The translations under genes were made by a program, and so were the position numbers. From Candidatus Mcinerneyibacteriota bacterium (GTDB lineage: Bacteria > Macinerneyibacteriota > Macinerneyibacteria > Macinerneyibacteriales > DSCS01): 9,509 bases of DNA. The DNA lies in contig JAFGWL010000046.1 in NCBI GenBank assembly GCA_016937175.1, positions 1 to 9,509 of the forward strand, read 5' to 3'. Positions 1 through 7,040 of this stretch are shown one piece after another; the first letter of the stretch is position 1; the number at the start of each line of letters is the position of its first letter. Under the pieces are notes generated by a model, which did not search any database, had not been told where the DNA came from, and worked only from the letters and a program-made list of their open reading frames with translations.

Positions 1-744
1 GAAATCAGCCGCCAGGTCGGTAAGGGAAATATCGATCTCGTGGCCCACAGCAGAGATCACCGGCGAGGGAAAAGAAGCCACCGCCCGGACGACCCCTTCG
101 TCGTCAAAAGCTGAGAGGTCTTCTCTGCTGCCTCCACCCCGGCCCAGGATGATCACATCCACCTCTTTCAAGGAGGCCAGTCTTTTCAAAGCGCTGATAA
201 TAGTGGAAGGGGCCTCCTCGCCCTGGACACTGCAGGAAGAGAGAAGGACCGTAACATGGGGGTTACGCCGCCTGATGACTTTTACGATATCCTGTAAGGC
301 GGCTCCCCCGGACGAAGTGACCACCCCCACAGTCCTTGGAAGAAAGGGAAGGGGACGTTTCCTCGCCGGATCGAACAACCCTTCCTTTTCAAGTCTTTCC
401 TTGAGCTCCCGCAGCCGGAGGCTTTTCAGCCCCTTACCGGCCACTTCAATATAATCGACGATGAGGGAATAGCGCCCCCCCTCACGATAGAGATTCAGTT
501 TCCCCCTGAGTATGACCCCTGTCCCGTTGTCTATTACTTCGGGGAGGAGACGGGCACGGCTTCTCCATAGAATACATTGGATCTGGCTTTTCTGATCCAG
601 CAAAGTAAAATAGACATGGCCGGAAGCGCTCTTTTTGTAATCCCCGATCTCTCCCTCTACAAAGAGGGCCTGGGGAAAAGAATCTTCCAGCAGGTCCCCG
701 ATAAGGGCATTGAGTCCCGATACTGTATAAGTCTTAGGTCCCAT
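1..744 (-). CDS. xseA: Exodeoxyribonuclease VII large subunit, N-terminal 248 residues (cut by window edge)
   Basis: Catalytic subunit of exonuclease VII, which with several XseB subunits degrades single-stranded DNA to oligonucleotides in the cytoplasm and acts in repair. The translation begins MGPKTYTVSGLNALIGDLLE. Residues about 5-105 form the OB-fold DNA-binding domain, with the typical VEGEIGDY (29-36) and GHVYFTLLD (42-50) segments. The catalytic domain follows, with TVGVVTSSGGAALQDI (138-153), GRGGGSREDL (201-210), AFDDEGVVRA (212-221) and SAVGHEIDISLTDLAADF (231-248), all family hallmarks. The frame is open to the edge; full-length proteins are usually 400-450 residues, so roughly 40% is missing. 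The ATG at 744 lies inside the end of folD (11-base overlap) with only a weak upstream AAGG, which suggests translational coupling. The identification is firm; only the missing C-terminus is unknown. An xseB gene would be expected further left, but that is inference. Confidence 0.95.
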   Translation of the reverse strand, partial: MGPKTYTVSGLNALIGDLLEDSFPQALFVEGEIGDYKKSASGHVYFTLLDQKSQIQCILWRSRARLLPEVIDNGTGVILRGKLNLYREGGRYSLIVDYIEVAGKGLKSLRLRELKERLEKEGLFDPARKRPLPFLPRTVGVVTSSGGAALQDIVKVIRRRNPHVTVLLSSCSVQGEEAPSTIISALKRLASLKEVDVIILGRGGGSREDLSAFDDEGVVRAVASFPSPVISAVGHEIDISLTDLAADF

Positions 745-1567
745 ATTGCAGCTGATGGGCCTTTACCAGATTACGAAAAAGGGATGCCGTGGTGACGCTC
801 CCCACCCCTCCCGGAACGGGTGTAATGGCAGAAACACGTTCGAAGACCCCTTCAAAATCCACATCTCCCGCTGTCTTCCCGTCGCTCATATTAAACCCTG
901 CATCCAGGACAACAGCGCCCTCCTTAAAAAAATCTCCCTTGAGCAACTCGGCTTTGCCCACAGCAGCGATGACGATGTCTCCCCGCTTCACCACTTCTTC
1001 CAGGGAGCGGGTACGGGAATGACAGATCGTCACCGTGGCATGTCTATGGAGAAGAAGAAGAGCTGCGGGTTTTCCTACAATATTGCTGCGCCCTACGACA
1101 ACAGCTTCCTTTCCCTTGGGATCTATGCCGTAAAAATCAAGGATCTCCAGGAGCGCTTCCGCTGTAGCCGGGAAAAGCCCGGGGCGGTTGAAGTAGAGAT
1201 TAGCTCCGTTAGCGGTCGTTACACCGTCGATATCCTTTATCGGGTCCACAAGCTCCGGAAGAGCCAGGGTATCGTATCCAGGGGGAAGGGGCTGCTCTAT
1301 AAAGATCCCCGTGATCTCCTCCCGGCTATTCAGTCGGCGGATCAGAGATTCGATCTCAGGGGCCGGGACGAAGGTATCGAAGAGATACTCCTCAAAGACG
1401 ATACCCAGGCGGTGCGCCTGCCTTTTTTTAGCTTCCCGGTAAGCCCCGGAAGCCGGGTCATCCCCCACCTGGATGACAGCCAGGGTCAAGTTGTGCTGCG
1501 AGGCATAATCAGCGGTCTCAGCATTGATCTGTCTGGCCAGCTTCTTCCCCTCTAATAAAGTAGCCAT
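734..1567 (-). CDS. folD: Divergent bifunctional methylenetetrahydrofolate dehydrogenase / methenyltetrahydrofolate cyclohydrolase
   Basis: FolD interconverts 5,10-methylene-THF, 5,10-methenyl-THF and 10-formyl-THF using NAD(P), supplying one-carbon units for purines and formyl-Met-tRNA. The 277-residue length is slightly below the family norm. The N-terminus [11 protein letters not shown] is the classic FolD start and is preceded by GGAG four bases before the ATG. Tyr43 and Lys47 match the catalytic Y-x3-K pair; IKDIDG (110-115) supplies the conserved Asp114; GRSNIVGKP (159-167) is the dinucleotide-binding signature; PVPGGVGSVTTASL lies near the C-terminus. Odd points: the usual Q-L-P-L-P reads E-Q-P-L-P (91-95), putting Glu where the conserved Gln sits; the usual P-C-T-P reads PATA (133-136); and the loop after KDIDG lacks the common FHP motif. 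It overlaps ymdB by 50 bases and xseA by 11. The fold is certain; that both activities are retained is inferred. Confidence 0.93.
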   Translation of the reverse strand: MATLLEGKKLARQINAETADYASQHNLTLAVIQVGDDPASGAYREAKKRQAHRLGIVFEEYLFDTFVPAPEIESLIRRLNSREEITGIFIEQPLPPGYDTLALPELVDPIKDIDGVTTANGANLYFNRPGLFPATAEALLEILDFYGIDPKGKEAVVVGRSNIVGKPAALLLLHRHATVTICHSRTRSLEEVVKRGDIVIAAVGKAELLKGDFFKEGAVVLDAGFNMSDGKTAGDVDFEGVFERVSAITPVPGGVGSVTTASLFRNLVKAHQLQYGT

Positions 1568-2366
1568 TTTTCTCCACCCCCCTGTATTGGATCCGTTTGA
1601 TCGAAAGGGCCTTACCGGTCACGGGATCAGCTTCGATCACCACCCCGGTATACCAGACATCTTCCCCGGCTTCCCTGAAGCGTTCAGGAAGATTCGTTAC
1701 AAAGCGTTTTAGGATGACCTCCTTGTCCACACCGATCACAGAATGATAACTCCCTGTCATCCCCGCGTCGGTGAGGTAGGCCGTATGTCCTTCCAAAATC
1801 CTTTCGTCGCTGGTGGGGATATGGGTATGAGTCCCGATGAGAGCCGTGACCTTGCCTGCCAGAAACCAACCCATGGCCATCTTTTCAGAAGTGGCTTCCG
1901 CATGAAAATCACAGAAGATCAATTTCGTCTCCGTCCCGATCTCATTTAAAACCGAAAGCGCTTTCTGAAAGGGAGAGTCCACAGGCTCCATAAAGACCCT
2001 CCCCAGAAGATTAAAGACAGCCACCTCACAGCCCCGTATACGCAGACGGACAAAATCCCGCCCCGGAGCCCCCGTTGGGTAATTGGCCGGACGCAGGACC
2101 CGCTTGTCTTCCTCCAGGACATCGAAGGCCTCCTTTTGGCGCCAGACATGGTTCCCCGATGTAATGCAGGACGCTCCCGCTTCAAAAAGCTCATCCGCTG
2201 TCTTTCTGGTCAATCCTGTTCCGCCCGCGAGATTCTCCCCGTTGACGATGACCAGGTCGATCCCATGTTCCCGGATAAGGATCGGAGTCAGGGCGCGGAA
2301 GGCCTCCCGACCGGGGCCTGCATAGACATCTCCCACGAAAAGAGTCTTAAAAGGTCTATTTGGCAT
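1518..2366 (-). CDS. ymdB: YmdB-type metallophosphoesterase (TIGR00282 family)
   Basis: Member of the YmdB family of calcineurin-like metallophosphoesterases; Bacillus subtilis YmdB hydrolyses 2',3'-cyclic nucleotides and affects motility and biofilm choices. All expected metal ligands can be placed: Asp13 (FVGDV), Glu44 and Asn45 (VNGEN), Asn72 (GNHVW), His155 (FHAEATSEK), His180 and His182 (GTHTH). [12 protein letters not shown] (91-102) and YLTDAGMTG (197-205) are further family signatures. At 282 residues it is about 15-20 longer than usual; the extra tail (about 266-282) is exactly the part overlapping folD in another frame. The start ATG lies in the rny stop region (11-base overlap, no strong Shine-Dalgarno), which points to translational coupling. 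The rny-ymdB pairing is conserved in many bacteria and suggests a shared role in RNA metabolism, but substrate specificity here is inference. Confidence 0.93.
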   Translation of the reverse strand: MPNRPFKTLFVGDVYAGPGREAFRALTPILIREHGIDLVIVNGENLAGGTGLTRKTADELFEAGASCITSGNHVWRQKEAFDVLEEDKRVLRPANYPTGAPGRDFVRLRIRGCEVAVFNLLGRVFMEPVDSPFQKALSVLNEIGTETKLIFCDFHAEATSEKMAMGWFLAGKVTALIGTHTHIPTSDERILEGHTAYLTDAGMTGSYHSVIGVDKEVILKRFVTNLPERFREAGEDVWYTGVVIEADPVTGKALSIKRIQYRGVEKNGYFIRGEEAGQTDQC

Positions 2367-3909
2367 ATTCTATATATCTTTTTTCCCGGATGACATTGAC
2401 TTTGATCATCCCGGGATAATCCAGCTCTCCTTCGATCTTCTGGGCGATCTCCCGGGCCATCTTTGAGGCATTCATATCATCCACATCGTCGGGAGAGATA
2501 ATAATACGTATCTCCCGGCCGGCCTGAATGGCATAGGCTTTTTCCACTCCTTTGAACCCCTGGGCGATCCCTTCAAGCTTTTCAAGTCTTTTGATATAGG
2601 ATTCGATGCTTTCCCTCCGGGCTCCGGGACGAGCGGCTGAGATAGCATCAGCTGCCATGAGGAGGACGGCAAAGACCGATTCCTGCTCGATCTCACCATG
2701 ATGGGCTCCGATGGCGTTGACGACCACGGGCTTTTCGCCATACTTTTTCGCCAGGTCGCTTCCGATCTGGGCATGAGTCCCTTCCATCTCAAAATCTACG
2801 GCTTTCCCGATATCATGGAGAAGCCCGATTCTTTTAGCCAGGGCGACGTTCAAGCCGAGTTCTCCGGCCATCACGCCCATGACAATGGCGACTTCCTTGC
2901 TGTGGTTCAAAACATTCTGCCCGTAACTGGTCCTGTATTGAAGTCTTCCGAGAAGTTTTACCACTTCTTTATGGACATGGGGAATATTGAGGTCGATGAT
3001 GGTCTTTTCCCCCTCTTCCCTGATCTTCTTGTCCACTTCCTTCCGGCTCTTCTGGACGATATCCTCAATCCTTCCGGGATGGATCCTGCCATCGACGACA
3101 AGCTTTTCCAAAGACTGGCGGGCTATTTCCCTCCTTATGGGGTCAAAACAGGAGAGGGTCACCGCTTCCGGCGTATCATCAATGATGATGTCCACACCGG
3201 TGACACGCTGCAGGGTCCGGATGTTCCTTCCCTCGCGTCCGATAATCCGCCCCTTCATCTCATCGCTGGGCAGGGCCACAACAGAGACGGTATGGTCGGT
3301 CACTGTATCCACTGCCGTCCGCTGGATCGCTTCGACGATGATCTTTGTGGCCTCTTCATCCGCCTTTTCGAGGATCTCTTCCTTGACACGCTTAGCCAGA
3401 TGTTCCGCTTCTTCACGGGAATCGCGGGCCACCTTTTCCAGGAAGATCTCCCGGGCCTCTTCCTCAGTGAGGGACGCGATGGCGCTGAGCTCTTCCATTT
3501 CCCGCTGTTTCATCGCTTCCACTTCCCGAACCCGTTCCCGGAGCTCCTTTTCTTTATCATCAACCTTTCGCTCTGTCTCGACAAGTTCCCGCTCTCTTTT
3601 TTCCAGCGTCAGGATGCGTTTATCGAGATTCTCCTCCTTCTGGAGAAGCCGCTGTTCGAACTTCTGAAGCGTTCGGTTTTTTTCGTCTTTTTCCTGTTCG
3701 AACTTGTTCCGCATCTCATAGAGCTCGCTTTTAGCTAGAAGCTGCCCTTCACGCTTGATGGATTCAGCCTCTTTATGGGCATCATTAAGAATATGCGCAG
3801 CCTGCATTTCAGCGCTTTTTTTATTGAGTTTCCCGATGAATATTCGCAGGAAAAATCCGAGAAGGACTCCTACCGAGACGAATACGACGATAAGCAGGGT
3901 ATTTTCCAT
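2356..3909 (-). CDS. rny: Ribonuclease Y, membrane-anchored endoribonuclease
   Basis: RNase Y starts decay of many mRNAs and processes some riboswitch and operon transcripts from the inner face of the membrane. The 517-residue product begins with one hydrophobic segment (about 3-25), then a long charged coiled coil (about 35-190), a KH RNA-binding domain with [10 protein letters not shown] (220-229), and an HD hydrolase domain with His336, His365-Asp366 (GLLHDIGK), His379, His403-His404 and Asp421. The C-terminus ([19 protein letters not shown]) is typical. I chose the ATG at 3909: GGAGG (3915-3919) lies five bases upstream and the membrane anchor follows at once. The frame stays open to an ATG at 4071, but those 54 extra residues would be encoded inside the 6S RNA and are not family-like. 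It follows the 6S RNA and overlaps ymdB by 11 bases. Confidence 0.96.
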   Translation of the reverse strand: MENTLLIVVFVSVGVLLGFFLRIFIGKLNKKSAEMQAAHILNDAHKEAESIKREGQLLAKSELYEMRNKFEQEKDEKNRTLQKFEQRLLQKEENLDKRILTLEKRERELVETERKVDDKEKELRERVREVEAMKQREMEELSAIASLTEEEAREIFLEKVARDSREEAEHLAKRVKEEILEKADEEATKIIVEAIQRTAVDTVTDHTVSVVALPSDEMKGRIIGREGRNIRTLQRVTGVDIIIDDTPEAVTLSCFDPIRREIARQSLEKLVVDGRIHPGRIEDIVQKSRKEVDKKIREEGEKTIIDLNIPHVHKEVVKLLGRLQYRTSYGQNVLNHSKEVAIVMGVMAGELGLNVALAKRIGLLHDIGKAVDFEMEGTHAQIGSDLAKKYGEKPVVVNAIGAHHGEIEQESVFAVLLMAADAISAARPGARRESIESYIKRLEKLEGIAQGFKGVEKAYAIQAGREIRIIISPDDVDDMNASKMAREIAQKIEGELDYPGMIKVNVIREKRYIEYAK

Positions 3910-3914
3910 GCACA

Positions 3915-3919
3915 CCTCC
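3915..3919 (-). promoter_or_regulatory. Shine-Dalgarno that sets the rny start
   Basis: GGAGG on the minus strand, five bases before the ATG at 3909. It decides between the short RNase Y (517 residues, anchor at the very N-terminus) and the longer open frame starting at 4071. A CCTCC at about 14 bases further upstream could pair with it (see findings). Confidence 0.8.
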
Positions 3920-3961
3920 GATATGTTATTCCGGGAGGAGCTCAGGATTTCAGATGAAAAG

Positions 3962-4120
3962 AAAAAGCCCGCGACAGAGTGGCGTTCCTTTTTAGTTGAG
4001 TCCCTTTTTACAAGTGGGCGCCTTGTAAGCGGCTTCCTGATTCCATTCCACCGCCCGAATCGGGCTCCCAAGGGAAAAATGTTGGCTCAACATAAATAGG
4101 CATCCTCTCATGCCGCAGGC
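3962..4120 (-). ncRNA. ssrS: 6S RNA
   Basis: 6S RNA binds the housekeeping RNA polymerase holoenzyme by imitating an open promoter and tunes transcription when growth slows. Read from 4120 downwards, the RNA starts GCCUGCGG and its 3' side ends CGCGGGC (3967-3973), forming a 7-bp closing stem (one G-U pair). An inner stem pairs GUUGAG (4086-4091) with CUCAAC (3995-4000). Between them lies the large central region, with the hairpin GCCCG-AUU-CGGGC (4053-4065) and a segment around GGCGCCCACUUGU that resembles 6S RNAs known to me. A U-rich run (3957-3966) follows the closing stem and probably ends the transcript. Length about 159 nt, slightly short of the common 160-200. It sits directly after zapA, the classic neighbour of ssrS. 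No covariance search could be run; the call rests on fold, motifs, promoter and context. Confidence 0.87.
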
Positions 4121-4126
4121 AGTTAT

Positions 4127-4155
4127 ATAATAACACTTTGCCGGTGCCAATGCAA
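4127..4155 (-). promoter_or_regulatory. Sigma70-type promoter of the 6S RNA
   Basis: A -35 element TTGCAT (4150-4155) and a -10 element TATTAT (4127-4132) are separated by 17 bases. The expected start, seven bases beyond the -10, is the G at 4120, which is exactly the first base of the 6S closing stem. It begins six bases after the zapA stop, so 6S RNA can be made independently of the PheRS operon. Confidence 0.75.
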
Positions 4156-4161
4156 TATAAT

Positions 4162-4425
4162 TCATAGGTGTCTCTCTATGGTTTTTTCTATTTCATCGAT
4201 TTCCTGGACGATCCTCCGGTGTTCCTCTTTCAACTCCCAAAACTCTTCGATAACAGTCAACAGTGTCAAAACCAGTATATCTTTGGGAGCTTCCATCCCG
4301 CCTGCGGTTCTGGCTTCTTCGATCTTCTCTTCCAGAAAACGCGCCATGGCGGTGATCTCCCCACTGCCTTTATCCGAACTCACTTTATACTTTTTTCCTA
4401 AGATTTCAAGCTCTAAGGTATTCAT
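4162..4425 (-). CDS. zapA: Cell division protein ZapA
   Basis: ZapA binds FtsZ filaments and bundles them, stabilising the cytoplasmic Z-ring. The 87-residue product has the family's usual size and architecture: an N-terminal strand pattern (MNTLELEILGKKYKVSSD) corresponding to the ZapA globular head, a helix with MARFLEEKIEEAR (27-39), a central ILVLTLLTVIEEFWELKEE stretch (50-68), and a charged coiled-coil tail ending IDEIEKTIERHL. The start lies three bases after the stop of the preceding small coiled-coil gene, in the same operon as pheST. The 6S RNA promoter begins within six bases of the stop. Only a weak GGGG lies ahead of the ATG, so translation is probably coupled to the upstream gene. 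Confidence 0.9.
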   Translation of the reverse strand: MNTLELEILGKKYKVSSDKGSGEITAMARFLEEKIEEARTAGGMEAPKDILVLTLLTVIEEFWELKEEHRRIVQEIDEIEKTIERHL

Positions 4426-4428
4426 CTT

Positions 4429-4629
4429 TCAAACCCCGAGGTTTTCCAGGGTATCGACGATCTTTTGAAGCCGAAGCTGCTCTTTATGTCTCGTCTCTTC
4501 CAACACCCTGAGGGATTCGCGTGCTTCCGTCAACGCATCCTCCTTTTCCCGGAGCTGGCGCCGGAGCTCTTCGACCTTCTCGATCAGTCCGAAGACTTTC
4601 TCTTCCAGGAGCGCCAGAGATCTTTCCAT
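4429..4629 (-). CDS. Small coiled-coil protein, possibly ZapB-like
   Basis: A 66-residue, highly charged protein with leucine-rich heptads along almost its whole length (LLEEKVFGLIEKVEEL at 7-22, then LRRQLREKEDALTEARESL), predicted as one continuous helix with no membrane segment. It starts two bases after the pheT stop, with GAGG inside the pheT end as ribosome binding site, and ends three bases before zapA. Size, composition and position immediately before zapA fit a ZapB-type partner that would link ZapA to other division components. Coiled coils attract false similarity, so ZapB identity is only a suggestion. That it is a real gene is well supported by tight packing between two certain genes. 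Confidence 0.75.
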   Translation of the reverse strand: MERSLALLEEKVFGLIEKVEELRRQLREKEDALTEARESLRVLEETRHKEQLRLQKIVDTLENLGV

Positions 4630-4631
4630 CC

Positions 4632-7022
4632 TTACCTCAATTCCGCATGAAAAACCTTTTTCATCCGGGCTACTATCTTTTGGATTATACCATCGATTTC
4701 CTTTTCCGTCAAAGTCCTTTCTTGTGACCGGAAGGTCAGAGAGAAGGCCAGGCTTTTCTTGTCCGAAGGAAGGCGGTCCCCCTCATACCGGTCGAAGAGG
4801 CGACACTCTTCCAGCAAAGCCCCGCCCTGTTCTACGATCTCGCTTTCCAGCTCACCGGCAGGAAGGGAAGAATCCACTACAAATGCCAGGTCGAAGTATA
4901 CGGGAGGAAAAGGGGAAAAGGGCACAAAGGAGCGTCCCGGCTGAAATCTTTCCGCCAGAGCCGCTGTTCGGGCATAACCGCCCCAGACTTCCTGACGTAT
5001 ATCAAAGATATCGGCGAGGTCTTTTCGCAGCATTCCTATTTCCAGGGCCTCCTTTCCGTTCACCATGTAGACAAACCCAGACTGCGGTGCCCAGACGGGA
5101 CGACGGCTCTCTCTTCTCTCAGCTTCTCTGCAGCCGGCTTTTTCCAGCAATCCCTCGATGATAGTTTTGGCGTCAAAATATCCCAGCTCATGGCCGGGAG
5201 AATAGACGGTCTTGGGTTCAAATCCGGCACAGAGGAAAGAAAGGGTCTCTGCTTCCCCTTCGAAAGAAGGATAGGACTTTCCCCATTCATAGAGCCTGAC
5301 AGCCCCGGCTCCTCTTTTCAGGTTCGTCTCTGCGGCTTTCACCAGCCCGAGAAGAGGTTCGGGGTTCATATATTCCATGTCCCGGTTGAGCGGATTGACC
5401 ACACGGGGCCGATCTCCGGGTTCATATCCGATTTTTTTCATCAGCTCTTCTGAAATGAAGGGATAGAGATAACATTCATAGAATCCGTTGGCTAAAAGAA
5501 TCATCTCTATCTCTCTGTAAAAAAGGGTTCGTTTGTCGCTTTTCCCCTTTCTCATCTTTAAAAGGGGAAGACTCTCGGGGATCTTGTCATATCCGTAAAA
5601 CCGCGCGATCTCTTCGATGAGGTCGATCTCCCGGCTTATATCCCAGAAGCGGCCGGACGGGACAGAGAGGGAGATAAGCCCTTCTCTCTCCTCGATAATA
5701 TCGTAATCCAGTTTTTGAAAAAGGAGAGACACTTCATCCTGAGAAAGCGAAATCCCCAGATGGCGGGGGATCTGGCTCACACGCAGAGAGAGGGCTCGCC
5801 TTGGTTCAAAGGAAGTGCTTTTTTCATCCACCATACCCCGGCAAAGTTCCCCTCCCCCCCATAGGGCGATAAGTGACGCTGCTCTCTGCGAAGAGGTCTC
5901 CACCGCCTCGAAGTCCATCCCCCGTTCAAATCTGTAGGAAGAATCTGTCTTCTGGTTGTGACGTTTTGCTGTCATCCGGATAGAGACCGGGTCAAAAAGG
6001 GCTGCCTCCAGGACGACATCCTTTGTCTCGGGTGTGATCTCCGAGTTTTCACCCCCGATGACCCCGGCCAGGGCGATTCCCCGCTTCGTATCGGCTATGA
6101 GCAGGTCCTCGTCTGTCAACTGAAGATGCTCACCGGCCAGGGTGTCAAACCCTTCCCCTGCCGAGGCCTTCCTGACGACGATCTTTCCCCCGCTTACTCC
6201 GCTCCTGTCAAAGGCATGGAGGGGTAATCCATACTCCCACATCACGTAATTGGTGGCATCCACAATATTGTTGATGCATCGCAGTCCCACAAGAGCCAGC
6301 CGGCAACGGACGAGAAGGGGAGACTCTTTGACAGAGACCCCCTGGATCACACGGGCGGTGTACCTGAGGCATTTGGCTGAATCCTTCACTTCCACCCCGA
6401 TCTTGTCCGTAACAGCCGTATTGCTTTCCCGGATCTGAAGAGGAGGGGTTTTCAGAGGCCTTCCCGCCGCCATGGCCACTTCCCGGGCGATCCCCCTTAC
6501 AGAGAGACAATCGGGGCGGTTGGAAGTGATCTCAAAATCGATCACCGTATCATCCAACCCGAAATAGGGAAGCGCGGGGGCTCCCCGGACCGGTTCAGGG
6601 GATTCCTCCATCAGGAAGATCCCCTCTGAATGCTCTTCAAGGCCCAGCTCCTCAAGGGAACAGAACATCCCCCGGGATTCCACGCCTCTCAATTTTGCTT
6701 TTTTTATGACCATCCCGCTGTGAAGGACCGCTCCTTCCACTGCGACAGGGACGAAAGCTTTTTCCCGGACATTGGGTGCTGCTGTGACGATCTGCAAAGT
6801 CCCCTTTTCTCCCATGTCCACATGACAGACTTGCAGCCGGTCAGCATCGGGATGTTTCTCCACCCGGGTAATATAACCGATATAGACCTCTTTGATCCTG
6901 TCTGAAGGACAAAAGACTTCTTCTATGTGAAGGCCTTGGGAGGCCAGCCGGTGCTCGAGGTCCTCGAGGGCCAGTCCGTCCAGGTCCACAAATTCATTCA
7001 GCCAGTTCCATGTCACTTTCAT
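4632..7022 (-). CDS. pheT: Phenylalanine-tRNA ligase beta subunit
   Basis: Beta subunit of the cytoplasmic alpha2-beta2 enzyme that charges tRNA-Phe; it carries tRNA-binding and editing functions. At 796 residues it has the normal bacterial length. Domains in order: N-terminal module; tRNA-binding (OB) domain with HPDADRLQVCHVD (57-69) and RGVESRGMFCSLEELGL (112-128); B3/B4 editing region (about 165-390) with NIVDATNYVMWEYGLPLHAFD (split across 252-272); B5 domain (about 405-485) with VPSGRFWDISREIDLIEEIAR (454-474); catalytic-like core (about 495-690); and the C-terminal anticodon-binding (FDX-ACB) domain (about 703-796), with the late KKSLAFSLTFRSQERTLTEKEI segment. In the core, the usual MRxSLxxGLL stretch reads MNPEPLLGLV (552-561), an unusual change. 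It starts 18 bases after pheS with GAGGAG eight bases before the ATG. Confidence 0.97.
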   Translation of the reverse strand: MKVTWNWLNEFVDLDGLALEDLEHRLASQGLHIEEVFCPSDRIKEVYIGYITRVEKHPDADRLQVCHVDMGEKGTLQIVTAAPNVREKAFVPVAVEGAVLHSGMVIKKAKLRGVESRGMFCSLEELGLEEHSEGIFLMEESPEPVRGAPALPYFGLDDTVIDFEITSNRPDCLSVRGIAREVAMAAGRPLKTPPLQIRESNTAVTDKIGVEVKDSAKCLRYTARVIQGVSVKESPLLVRCRLALVGLRCINNIVDATNYVMWEYGLPLHAFDRSGVSGGKIVVRKASAGEGFDTLAGEHLQLTDEDLLIADTKRGIALAGVIGGENSEITPETKDVVLEAALFDPVSIRMTAKRHNQKTDSSYRFERGMDFEAVETSSQRAASLIALWGGGELCRGMVDEKSTSFEPRRALSLRVSQIPRHLGISLSQDEVSLLFQKLDYDIIEEREGLISLSVPSGRFWDISREIDLIEEIARFYGYDKIPESLPLLKMRKGKSDKRTLFYREIEMILLANGFYECYLYPFISEELMKKIGYEPGDRPRVVNPLNRDMEYMNPEPLLGLVKAAETNLKRGAGAVRLYEWGKSYPSFEGEAETLSFLCAGFEPKTVYSPGHELGYFDAKTIIEGLLEKAGCREAERRESRRPVWAPQSGFVYMVNGKEALEIGMLRKDLADIFDIRQEVWGGYARTAALAERFQPGRSFVPFSPFPPVYFDLAFVVDSSLPAGELESEIVEQGGALLEECRLFDRYEGDRLPSDKKSLAFSLTFRSQERTLTEKEIDGIIQKIVARMKKVFHAELR

Positions 7023-7040
7023 CTGTCTTTCTCCTCATTT

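Noticed and set aside
149-454. Plus-strand open frame (101 codons) at the left end
   Set aside because: Antisense to xseA, which is continuous across this region and carries the family motifs.
746-1555. Plus-strand open frame (269 codons) opposite folD
   Set aside because: Antisense shadow of a certain gene; no recognisable motif and no independent signals.
2698-3738. Long plus-strand open frame (346 codons) opposite rny
   Set aside because: It lies entirely antisense to RNase Y, whose domains are unmistakable; its product looks like a shadow translation with no domain, promoter or ribosome binding site.
3907-4071. Longer N-terminus for RNase Y starting at 4071
   Set aside because: The added 54 residues are encoded inside the 6S RNA, are not family-like, and would put residues before the membrane anchor; the ATG at 3909 has a good GGAGG.
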